Origin: CAXTSE01 sp964246985
GTDB taxonomy: Bacteria > Actinomycetota > Actinomycetes > Actinomycetales > Microbacteriaceae
Reading direction: 5' to 3'
DNA: 64,000 nucleotides
NCBI GenBank assembly: GCA_964246985.1
Contig: CAXTSE010000006.1
Coordinates: 121,145 to 185,144 of the forward strand
Made by a program: the position numbers and the translations under genes. The notes under the pieces were generated by a model, which made no database searches, had not been told where the DNA came from, and was given only the letters and a program-made list of their open reading frames with translations. Shown here piece by piece: positions 24,674-31,993 of this stretch (the stretch's first letter is position 1; every line of letters starts with the position of its first letter).

Positions 24674-25969
24674 ATGCCTGCTGCAAAGAAATATCTCGCG
24701 TCTGGCGCTGTGCTAGCCGCTACCGCCCTGGTCTTGGGCGGGTGTACGTCAGCTCCATCGGATCCGTCAGGTCCGATCACCATCGAATATCTGGGATGGG
24801 TGGTCGGGCTCGAAGACTCCATCAAGATCTGGAACCAGGAGAACCCTGACGTCCAGGTGAAGCTAACCACCACTACGGGAAGTGTCGCTGCAAACCCTCT
24901 GATCCGTTCGGGAGTCCAGGCAGGCAATGCTGCGTGCCTCACCCAGATGGCTTACTCGTCCATTCCGAACTTCGTGGCGGACGATCTGCTTGAGCCGGTG
25001 ACGGCGGAGGCTGCGGAATACGAGGACGCATACATCCCGTGGACTTGGTCGTCGGTTTCACCGGGCGGCGAGACGTACGGGATACCGCAGGATACGGGGC
25101 CGATGGTCATGTACTACAACGAGGCTGAATTCGCGAAGTACGGCATCGACGTTCCCGTGACGTGGGATGAGTATGCAGCGGCAGCGCAGACGGTGCACGC
25201 GGCTGATCCGACTGTCACGCTTGGGTTCTTCGGAACCGACGACCCGGGCAACTACGCCGGACTTGTCGCCCAGGCCGGCGGCCGTTGGACGACCATCGAT
25301 GGCAACGAGTGGAAGGTGGGCATCGACGACGCGGGCTCCACGAAGGTTGCTAACTACTGGCAAGAGCTCATTTCTTCCGGCAATGTCGTTGCAACCCCCA
25401 GATTCGATGCGGGAATCTACCCGTTGTTCGATGACGGAAAGATCCTCACCATGATCGGCGCCTCATGGAACTACTCCTCATTCCCGGCAAATTTGCCAGA
25501 CCAGGCTGGGCAATGGCGGATCGCCCCCATGCCCAACTGGGGTAGCGATGTCAGCGCCAACTCCGGCGGCTCTGCATCCGTGGTCGTCAAGGGCTGCGAG
25601 TACCCAAAGCAGGCGCTCGCATTTGCTAATTGGCTGAACAGTTCCGAAGACAGCCTGAACTTCCTTTCTGCGCCTGACGTCGGTGGCCTCTACCCGGCAG
25701 CGACCGACGCCCTAGGGTATGAGGTTGTCAACACCGGCGTCGATTACTACGGCGGCCAGAATGTGTTCGAAGAGTTCGCGAAGTCGTCCGCCCTGGTCGA
25801 CACCTCGTGGCAGTACGGCCCGACGTGGGAGTCGACGTACACCGAATACGCCGATGGCTTTGCAGCGGTGGCCACAGGCGCAAAGACTCTTCTCGACGTA
25901 GCCGAGGAGACGCAGGAGGCGACAATCAAGGACATGACCGACCGTGGCATAGCCGCTTCAGCCGGCTAG
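24674..25969 (+). CDS. Sugar ABC transporter substrate-binding lipoprotein
   Basis: A 431-residue solute-binding protein. Signal peptide with lipobox ALVLGGC (Cys at about residue 24), then the family-1 sugar-binding pattern (ITIEYLGWVVGLEDSIKIWN; a PQDTGPMVMYYNEAEF hinge). AAGGAG stands 8 bases before the ATG. It is first in an operon with two permeases. It is strikingly similar in phrasing to the protein at 50349 (shared PQDTGPM.MYY and GGLYPAAT motifs), so the two systems are paralogues with perhaps related oligosaccharides. It probably delivers the uronic-acid-containing glycoside processed by the genes to 45 kb. Confidence 0.95.
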   Translation: MPAAKKYLASGAVLAATALVLGGCTSAPSDPSGPITIEYLGWVVGLEDSIKIWNQENPDVQVKLTTTTGSVAANPLIRSGVQAGNAACLTQMAYSSIPNFVADDLLEPVTAEAAEYEDAYIPWTWSSVSPGGETYGIPQDTGPMVMYYNEAEFAKYGIDVPVTWDEYAAAAQTVHAADPTVTLGFFGTDDPGNYAGLVAQAGGRWTTIDGNEWKVGIDDAGSTKVANYWQELISSGNVVATPRFDAGIYPLFDDGKILTMIGASWNYSSFPANLPDQAGQWRIAPMPNWGSDVSANSGGSASVVVKGCEYPKQALAFANWLNSSEDSLNFLSAPDVGGLYPAATDALGYEVVNTGVDYYGGQNVFEEFAKSSALVDTSWQYGPTWESTYTEYADGFAAVATGAKTLLDVAEETQEATIKDMTDRGIAASAG

Positions 25970-26011
25970 GAACCCAATGCACCGCTCCGAACCAGAGATA
26001 GGAAACTACGA

Positions 26012-26968
26012 ATGTCGATGGTCGGCGAAAAACGTCCGGTGACTGAGAGTGTCCCTGGCACTCTCAGTCACCGTCGGAGTGCACTCAAGAGATCTCATGC
26101 ACGGGCTGCAGCGTGGCTGATCGGGCCGTTCATGCTGTTCTACGTCTTCGTGTACGCAGCGCCGATCGTGTATTCGCTCGTGCAGAGTGTCTTCTCGCGG
26201 CGAAACACTTCGTCGCTGGGCTTCGGTGGTATCGAAACCATCTTTGTCGGATTTGGTAACTACGCGACCGTCCTGAATGATCCCGAGTTCTGGGCCGGGA
26301 TGGCCCGCATCCTCATATTGGGCGTAGTACAAGTCCCTGTCATGCTGGCGATCTCCGTCGCGCTCGCTCTGCTGATCGACTCCAAGGTTCCCAGAGGCGC
26401 GCGGGTCTTTCGTCTGGTCTATTTCTTGCCGTTCGCGGTCCCGGGCGTCATTGCAGGGATACTGTGGTCGTTCTTGTATGGGCCCACGCTGAGCCCCATC
26501 GTCAAAGGCTTCGCCGAGCTTGGCGTCGAGGTGGATTTCCTCGGTCGAGACACCGTGCTGTGGTCGATCGCGAACATAATTTTGTGGTCGTTCGCCGGGT
26601 ACAACATGTTGATCGCATTGTCGGCGCTGCAGGCAGTTCCGGCTGATCTTTACGAAGCGGCTCGAATTGACGGTGCCAACGAATGGCAAGTCGCAACGCA
26701 GATAAAGCTGCCTCACCTCCGGCCCGCTCTGGTCCTCTCGGGGACACTCTCGATCATCGGCACTATTCAAACGTTCAACGAGCCGCAAACGCTCAAAGTG
26801 GTGTCTCCCTTCATCACGAGTCAGTACGTGCCGACCATGAGCGCGCTTAATGCGGCTTTTGGACAAAACGACTTCGGGCTCGCTGCTGCAACGAGTGTCG
26901 TGCTAGCCGTGATAGCCGGCGTGACCTCAGCCATCTACTACCGGATCACTTCTGCGAGGTCCTCATAA
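26012..26968 (+). CDS. Sugar ABC transporter permease (MalF type)
   Basis: A 318-residue membrane protein with a first membrane segment at about residues 36-58 (WLIGPFMLFYVFVYAAPIVY) and EAA loop EAARIDGANEWQVATQIKLP. ATG 26012 has AGGAAA upstream; ATG 26018 and GTG 26039 are in-frame alternatives. Codons 9-21 are formed by a perfect 14-bp inverted repeat, unusual within a coding start and possibly limiting expression relative to the binding protein. Its TAA overlaps the next ATG by one base. Confidence 0.93.
   Translation: MSMVGEKRPVTESVPGTLSHRRSALKRSHARAAAWLIGPFMLFYVFVYAAPIVYSLVQSVFSRRNTSSLGFGGIETIFVGFGNYATVLNDPEFWAGMARILILGVVQVPVMLAISVALALLIDSKVPRGARVFRLVYFLPFAVPGVIAGILWSFLYGPTLSPIVKGFAELGVEVDFLGRDTVLWSIANIILWSFAGYNMLIALSALQAVPADLYEAARIDGANEWQVATQIKLPHLRPALVLSGTLSIIGTIQTFNEPQTLKVVSPFITSQYVPTMSALNAAFGQNDFGLAAATSVVLAVIAGVTSAIYYRITSARSS
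26038..26072 (+). repeat. Perfect 14-bp inverted repeat in the 5' end of the permease gene
   Basis: GGTGACTGAGAGTG (26038-26051) is followed by a 7-base loop and its exact complement CACTCTCAGTCACC (26059-26072). It is inside the coding sequence and lies 69 bases beyond the stop of the binding-protein gene. It would form a very stable RNA hairpin. Confidence 0.85.
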
Positions 26969-27855
26969 TGACCACGAGTCAGCCCTATAACCCGCCGGAA
27001 GCCGCCGGGCGCAACTCAACAGGGCGAAGCCAGATATCGCAGCTTGCCTCGACGGCTGTGCTCGGCGTCGCGGGCATCTACTTCCTACTACCGATTTGGT
27101 GGCTCTTTGTATCGTCTACCAAGTCACAAGGTGATCTGTTCGCGACGAATGGATTCTGGTTCGGCGAGTGGAATTTTTTCGACAACGTTGGCCACGTCCT
27201 CACGAAAGAGAATGGCGCTTTTCTCGGGTGGATGACCAACTCGCTGATATACGCGGGCGCGGGAGGCGTGGTGGCCACAATGTTCGGCGCTGCGTGCGGG
27301 TATGCCATCGCCAAGTTTGACTTTCCGGGCAAGGGGTTCGTGTTTGCGTCCATCATCGCCGGCGTTCTGGTTCCGAGCGCTCTGCTGACAATTCCCCTCT
27401 ACCTGATGTTTTCTGCCATCGGCGTTATCAACACGTACTGGGCTGTGTTGATACCCGCAGTCGTCAGCCCCTTCGCCGTCTACCTCTCCAGGATCTACGC
27501 CACCGCGTCGATTCCGGATGAAGTAATCGAAGCGGCGCGCGTGGACGGTGCAGGCGAGCTCAGGATCTTCTTCACGATCTCGCTACGAATAATGAGCCCC
27601 GCCTTGATCACTGTTTTTCTGTTCAGCTTCGTCGGCATCTGGAACAACTTCTTCCTACCCTTGGTCATGCTCAAGGACTCGTCCCTTTTCCCGGTGACCC
27701 TGGGCATTTTCAACTGGTTCAACCGAAACAACCAAGTTCCGTACGCGGACGTCATCACCGGAGCGCTCCTCTCGGTAATTCCGCTCATCGTCGCCTTCGT
27801 TTCACTGCAGCGCTTCTGGCGGGCCGGGCTCACTGCGGGCGCCGTGAAGGCGTAA
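26968..27855 (+). CDS. Sugar ABC transporter permease (MalG type)
   Basis: A 295-residue membrane protein, first membrane segment about residues 30-52 (LGVAGIYFLLPIWWLFVSS) and EAA loop EAARVDGAGELRIFFTISL around residue 190. It overlaps the MalF-type gene by one base (TAATG). It completes a CUT1 uptake system without its own ATPase. The gene converges with the minus-strand uronate operon 10 bases beyond its stop, with no hairpin between them. Confidence 0.93.
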   Translation: MTTSQPYNPPEAAGRNSTGRSQISQLASTAVLGVAGIYFLLPIWWLFVSSTKSQGDLFATNGFWFGEWNFFDNVGHVLTKENGAFLGWMTNSLIYAGAGGVVATMFGAACGYAIAKFDFPGKGFVFASIIAGVLVPSALLTIPLYLMFSAIGVINTYWAVLIPAVVSPFAVYLSRIYATASIPDEVIEAARVDGAGELRIFFTISLRIMSPALITVFLFSFVGIWNNFFLPLVMLKDSSLFPVTLGIFNWFNRNNQVPYADVITGALLSVIPLIVAFVSLQRFWRAGLTAGAVKA

Positions 27856-27865
27856 CGATTATGAC

Positions 27866-28270
27866 TCAGTCGAATTCCACCGACTTCGCTGTGTCAAAAT
27901 ACTCACGCCAGTGGGCGATCTTTCCGTGACGTAGTTTCACCACTATTGCGTCGGGCGTGACGCCACGCGCTCCGTCCGCACGGCGGGTGGCATCCCAAGT
28001 CCACTCGATGGCCATCCATCGCAAATCTGCCGATACGAAGAGTGACACCAGTTCGATATGCAGATCCCGAAATGACCTGTGCCAGGTGTCGATAGCCGCC
28101 GGTATGTCGGAGGCCTTCACATAGATCCCACGCGGCGCTTCGAGAACGCCATCTGGGGACCAGTCATCGAGACCTCCCGCCCAGCCACCGTTACTCTCCC
28201 AGAGCAACTTCTGACGCATGACCAGCTCAAGCTGTTGCGCGGTGTAGAGGCCATCGGGCTCGTGATTCAT
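27866..28270 (-). CDS. SnoaL-like (NTF2-fold) protein
   Basis: A 134-residue protein from ATG 28270, 2 bases after the stop of the epimerase-like gene; the reading could extend upstream but would overlap that gene. The pattern (LLWESNGG..DDWSPDGVLEAPRG early, WMAIEWTWDATR, GKIAHWREYFDTAKSV at the end) is that of SnoaL-like polyketide-cyclase/isomerase NTF2 folds, with the closing 'GKI...REYFD' strand typical. Such small proteins act as isomerases, hydratases or ligand-binding units. As the last gene of the KDG/KDPG operon it may rearrange a sugar acid. Function not assignable. Confidence 0.8.
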   Translation of the reverse strand: MNHEPDGLYTAQQLELVMRQKLLWESNGGWAGGLDDWSPDGVLEAPRGIYVKASDIPAAIDTWHRSFRDLHIELVSLFVSADLRWMAIEWTWDATRRADGARGVTPDAIVVKLRHGKIAHWREYFDTAKSVEFD

Positions 28271-28272
28271 CG

Positions 28273-29097
28273 TCAGACCCGACCGTGGGTGACTGCCAGC
28301 CGCACCCACCAACTCAACGGCCGGCCCGGCGTCAGCCAAGCGACGGAGCTGCTCGCCACCGCGCGCTCGAGCGAATCAAAATACCCAGTACTCGGTTCGA
28401 TGGCGATCACCGGCTCACGACTAATCGCGGCGTTATCGAACCACAGGCCCAGGTAAGGGCATTGCCGGGACCACTCAATCGCGAGGCGTGCTCCGTCTCC
28501 TCGCACGAGGTGAGCGCCGTGCGCGGGCCGCTCAGGATCCACGTACAGTTTCCGAGTCCCCGCATGCGGCACGGTGTCTATGCTTGCAAGTTCGGGCGAC
28601 CAACGGTGAAGTGGCAATCTTGCGTCGAGGACGTCGACTACTAGTTGCTCCTTGACGGGCAGCTCTACGCGAGTTCCAGGCGGCGCAACGAATTGGGGAT
28701 GCGCCGCCCAGAGGAACGGGATCGAACCTCCGATCGTCTCCGCCCGGTAGGACAGCAGCAGCCCGTCCTCGGTCGCACTGATATCCCGCTCGAAGCGATA
28801 GCCGAGCGAGGTCCCGATGGCGGTAAGAGTCTGGTCCTCCACGCCGAAGGGGATGTCCCAAAGGTCCCCGTGATCCGGCACAGACACTCCACCGATCGTG
28901 CAAGCGGCGATGCTCGGAGCGCACTCATCCCACCCGGCCATCTCCGCGTCTATGAAGGAAGCACCTCCGGGGGTGGCGTCCGGGTCTGCCTGGGCGAGCC
29001 ACTCGATGCCAAAATCGTCAACAAGAGAGATGATCTTGCCACCTCGCTGCGGGTCGACGACGGACGTAAGTCCGCCTCCTCGGGTCACAAGGGTCAT
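28273..29097 (-). CDS. Aldose 1-epimerase-family (galactose mutarotase-like) protein
   Basis: A 274-residue beta-sandwich protein. AGWDECAPSI and VPDHGDLWDIPF (residues about 53-90) carry the family His, and IAIEPSTGYFDS near residue 238 carries the catalytic Glu. The family interconverts alpha and beta anomers. It overlaps the KDPG aldolase gene by 4 bases, so it works in the same pathway, probably by anomerising a sugar released from the imported glycoside. Start ATG at 29097. Confidence 0.85.
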   Translation of the reverse strand: MTLVTRGGGLTSVVDPQRGGKIISLVDDFGIEWLAQADPDATPGGASFIDAEMAGWDECAPSIAACTIGGVSVPDHGDLWDIPFGVEDQTLTAIGTSLGYRFERDISATEDGLLLSYRAETIGGSIPFLWAAHPQFVAPPGTRVELPVKEQLVVDVLDARLPLHRWSPELASIDTVPHAGTRKLYVDPERPAHGAHLVRGDGARLAIEWSRQCPYLGLWFDNAAISREPVIAIEPSTGYFDSLERAVASSSVAWLTPGRPLSWWVRLAVTHGRV

Positions 29098-29708
29098 GCT
29101 CGTGCGGAGGCGACAGCGTCGAGTAGCGCTCGCGCGACAACAGCCGGGTCATTGGCTCTCGTCAGAGTGCCCCCAATCCCGAGCGCCACTGCACCGGCCC
29201 GAATCCATTCGGGGGCCGCCCCAAGTGTCACGCCGCCGGTCGGTACAGCCTGAAGGGCGGGCAGGGCGGTTAAGACCTCACGCAGTATTGAAGGAGACCA
29301 CAATGAGGCCGGAAATAGCTTAACAAGGGTCGTGCCCCACTCGAGCGCCTGTAGCGCCTCTGTGGGCGTCGAGACGCCAGGGAGAGTCGCGAGGCCCGCG
29401 TCCAGCGACGCCTTGAGCACGCTCTCTCGCAACACCGGTGAAACGACGAACGTTGCACCGGCCGCGGAGGCAAGTCGCACTTCGTCAGGTGTGACTGCCG
29501 TTCCCACCCCGATGTACACACCCACGGGCGCCGATGCGACCGCAGCGTGGATAACGTCGAGGGCCCCCGGCGTCACCAGGGACACTTCGATCACTCTGAG
29601 CCCCGCGGCGACGAGGGTAGCGACATCGCGCGCAGCGGACTCGGCGTCTGGAGCGCGAACGATCGCCACGACACCTTGCTCACGAATCGCGCTAAGCACC
29701 CCGCTCAC
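29094..29708 (-). CDS. 2-keto-3-deoxy-6-phosphogluconate (KDPG) aldolase family protein
   Basis: A 204-residue class I aldolase. The Schiff-base lysine is in TLVKLFPASLW (Lys at about residue 129), the catalytic Glu in LRVIEVSLVTP (about 41) and the phosphate loop in AVPTGGVT, all canonical for Eda/DgoA. It cleaves KDPG (or the galactonate analogue KDPGal) to pyruvate and glyceraldehyde 3-phosphate. The overlapping PfkB kinase upstream would make its substrate from 2-keto-3-deoxygluconate. Together they form the lower uronate/aldonate pathway. Confidence 0.92.
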   Translation of the reverse strand: MSGVLSAIREQGVVAIVRAPDAESAARDVATLVAAGLRVIEVSLVTPGALDVIHAAVASAPVGVYIGVGTAVTPDEVRLASAAGATFVVSPVLRESVLKASLDAGLATLPGVSTPTEALQALEWGTTLVKLFPASLWSPSILREVLTALPALQAVPTGGVTLGAAPEWIRAGAVALGIGGTLTRANDPAVVARALLDAVASARA

Positions 29709-30667
29709 CGGACGTGTCCCAACTCGCCCCGAAGTGGCAGCCCTTCGATATCCCCTGCGGTGGCGACCACGCGCGCGGCTACCGCGGAGCCCAGTTCGAG
29801 CAGTTCATTCACAGTCGCTCCCTCCATTAGGCCGACGATGGCCCCGCCCGCGAACGCGTCCCCGGCGCCGACAGTGTCGACGACTGCCGCGGCGCGTGTG
29901 GGGATGTGATAGTCGCCGCTGCGATCCTGGGCGCGGGCGCCGTCAGCGCCCAGCTTGGTGATCACTAGCCGGCATCCCTGATCGAGCAACGCGTTGGCGG
30001 CCGCTCTTGGGCTGGTGCCGCTGAGGAGGGCGAGCTCGTTGGCGTCTCCGATGGCGACGTCGACCCGGCCCCGAAGGGTCGAGAGGGCGTCGCCAAAGAC
30101 CTCCGGCGCCGCCAGGATCGGACGAAAATTCGGATCGCAGATCACTAGCGAGCCTGCCCTACGCGCCAGCCCGACCGTGCGCTGGACTGCTGCAAGTGCG
30201 CTAGGGGAGCGCACGGCGGTGATGCCGGTGACGAAAACTGCCGCGAAATTTGGCGCCCAGGCCGCCTCGACGTGTTGGGGGGCCAGCTCGGTGGCGGCGC
30301 TACCTGATCGAAGGTGTACCGCGCTGGCGGAGCTATCGGCGGCGAGGTCACGCACGAGGGTGCCGGTGGGTCGATCGCTTCGGCCCACTCTTGCATCGAT
30401 ACCCCAATCGTCGAGCGCGTGCTCGACGGCGTCTCCTAACCCATCGCGACCTACGACCGTGACAAGGCGCGCGGGCAGACCAAGTCTGGTCACCGCCACC
30501 GCCACATTCGCCTCCGAGCCCGCGACAGTACGTCGATAGGCGGTCGCAGTGCCTAACGCTGCACCGTCCTGCGGTATAAAAACTGCGAGCGTTTCGCCAA
30601 GGGTGAATAAGCCTGCGGTCTGGTTCGTGGCACCCCGCTGTGCCCACTCCTGCTCAGACGCGCTCAC
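29705..30667 (-). CDS. PfkB-family sugar kinase, probable 2-keto-3-deoxygluconate kinase
   Basis: A 320-residue ribokinase-fold enzyme. N-terminal substrate motif VAGSEANVAVAVTRLG (residues about 48-63), C-terminal DTVGAGDAFAGG (about 264-275) with the catalytic Asp and anion-hole glycines. The direct 4-base overlap with a KDPG-aldolase-family gene makes KDG (or 2-keto-3-deoxygalactonate) the most likely substrate. It is second in the operon, after the FMN-dependent oxidase gene, which it overlaps by 4 bases. Confidence 0.9.
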   Translation of the reverse strand: MSASEQEWAQRGATNQTAGLFTLGETLAVFIPQDGAALGTATAYRRTVAGSEANVAVAVTRLGLPARLVTVVGRDGLGDAVEHALDDWGIDARVGRSDRPTGTLVRDLAADSSASAVHLRSGSAATELAPQHVEAAWAPNFAAVFVTGITAVRSPSALAAVQRTVGLARRAGSLVICDPNFRPILAAPEVFGDALSTLRGRVDVAIGDANELALLSGTSPRAAANALLDQGCRLVITKLGADGARAQDRSGDYHIPTRAAAVVDTVGAGDAFAGGAIVGLMEGATVNELLELGSAVAARVVATAGDIEGLPLRGELGHVR

Positions 30668-31881
30668 GAAACATGCCTGAGGCTGTTTGGCCGGATGTCG
30701 AGGTGGGTCCGATGCCCGGTTAGCGCCAGGGTGAGGTCGAATTCAGCCAGCAACGAGGACAGCACGTGTTCGACCCCGACTTGCCCGCCGAGCGCTAGGC
30801 CGAAAAGGAACGCGCGCCCCACGAGCACGGATGCAGCTCCCAGCGCGATCGCCCGAAAGACATCGACGCCGGTGCGCACCCCGGAGTCGAATAGAACAGG
30901 GCAGCGGCCGTCAACTGCAGCGACCACGCCGGGGAGGCTGTCGATCGCGCCCAGTGCGCCATCTACCTGCCTGCCGCCGTGGTTCGAAACGATGACTCCG
31001 TCCATTCCATGATCGATAGCTCTCAGCGCGTCGTCGGCGTTACAGATCCCCTTGATCAGAATCGGCCCCGCCCAATTCGCGCGCAGAAACTCTAGTTCCG
31101 ACCACGTCATACCGGGGTTGGGGAATATTTGCAGCCACTCCTCAGCCAGCGCACTTGGGTCGGTTCGCCTGTGCGGTTCGACGCGAGAGAGGAACGCTGG
31201 GTCGCTGGCGTAGTTAGCGATTCCAATCCCTTTGAGGAACGGCAGATAGCCGCGGTCGAGGTCAGCGGGTCGCCAGCCCAACATCAGCGTGTCGACCGTG
31301 ATCACGAGGTGTGAGTGCCCCGCCGCCGCAGCGCGCTCCAACATGCTGACGCAGACATCGTCATCCGTTACACGGTAGAATTGCGACCAGCGCTGGCCTT
31401 TAGGTGCAGCTGCTGCCACGTCCTCGTAGGAATACGACGCAGCTTGCGAATGGATGTAGGTGATTCCCAGGGCGGCGGCGGCGCGAGCGGTGGCCAACTC
31501 GCCCTCAGGATGCGCGAGTGTTTGCACCCCGACAGGGGCAACGATCACGGGGGCAACCATCTGCTGGCCGAGCAGGGAAAATTCAGTGGAACGCTCCGTC
31601 ACTCCGGCAAGCATTGTCGGCACGATTCGCCAACGATCGAGGGCGGTGCGGTTCTCCCGTGCCGTATTACTGTCCCCAGCGCTCGAAACGATATAGCCCC
31701 GTGCCTCGTCGGAGAGCTCTCTAATGGCGAGGGCTTCGAGCTCCAACAAATTAGTGGGTAGCCCGGGCGTGATCCCCTCAAGTCCTCGACGGTAAATCTC
31801 TCCTTGGAGGTCGGCCCAGGAGCGGCGGTCACGGCCCGAGTTATGCTGCGCCGATAAGGCGCGGTCCGGGTCGATCGTCAT
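30664..31881 (-). CDS. FMN-dependent 2-hydroxyacid oxidase, lactate 2-monooxygenase-like
   Basis: A 405-residue enzyme of the glycolate oxidase/lactate monooxygenase family. FMN barrel motifs are PVIVAPVGVQTLAHPEGE, then QFYRVTDDD, the catalytic His in VSNHGGRQVDGA (residues about 297-308), and FDSGVRTGVDVF for the FMN phosphate. GWRPADLDRGYLPF is characteristic of lactate 2-monooxygenase-like members. ATG at 31881 has GGGGAG upstream. It oxidises an L-2-hydroxyacid; in a sugar-acid operon this could be L-lactate from a deoxy-sugar route or a 2-hydroxy sugar acid. It is first in the operon, 43 bases from the TAATA-N-TATTA operator. Confidence 0.9.
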   Translation of the reverse strand: MTIDPDRALSAQHNSGRDRRSWADLQGEIYRRGLEGITPGLPTNLLELEALAIRELSDEARGYIVSSAGDSNTARENRTALDRWRIVPTMLAGVTERSTEFSLLGQQMVAPVIVAPVGVQTLAHPEGELATARAAAALGITYIHSQAASYSYEDVAAAAPKGQRWSQFYRVTDDDVCVSMLERAAAAGHSHLVITVDTLMLGWRPADLDRGYLPFLKGIGIANYASDPAFLSRVEPHRRTDPSALAEEWLQIFPNPGMTWSELEFLRANWAGPILIKGICNADDALRAIDHGMDGVIVSNHGGRQVDGALGAIDSLPGVVAAVDGRCPVLFDSGVRTGVDVFRAIALGAASVLVGRAFLFGLALGGQVGVEHVLSSLLAEFDLTLALTGHRTHLDIRPNSLRHVS

Positions 31882-31923
31882 CCGTCACTCCCCAATCTTG
31901 GATCACGCGCCGCAAGTCGCGAC

Positions 31924-31934
31924 TAATAGTATTA
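31924..31934. promoter_or_regulatory. GntR-type operator TAATA-G-TATTA
   Basis: A perfect 11-base palindrome in the divergent region between the oxidase operon (-) and the large hydrolase-like gene (+). The same motif recurs at 43568, and imperfectly at 37838 and 45624. Confidence 0.65.
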
Positions 31935-31993
31935 TCTTCATAATAGCTAGCCTGCTCCACTGTGATGCAATGTCCGGCCGAAGGGAAGAACGC

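Noticed and set aside
26006..26866. Minus-strand open frame antisense to the MalF-type permease
   Set aside because: Low-complexity polar translation with no motif, lying opposite a well-supported membrane protein.
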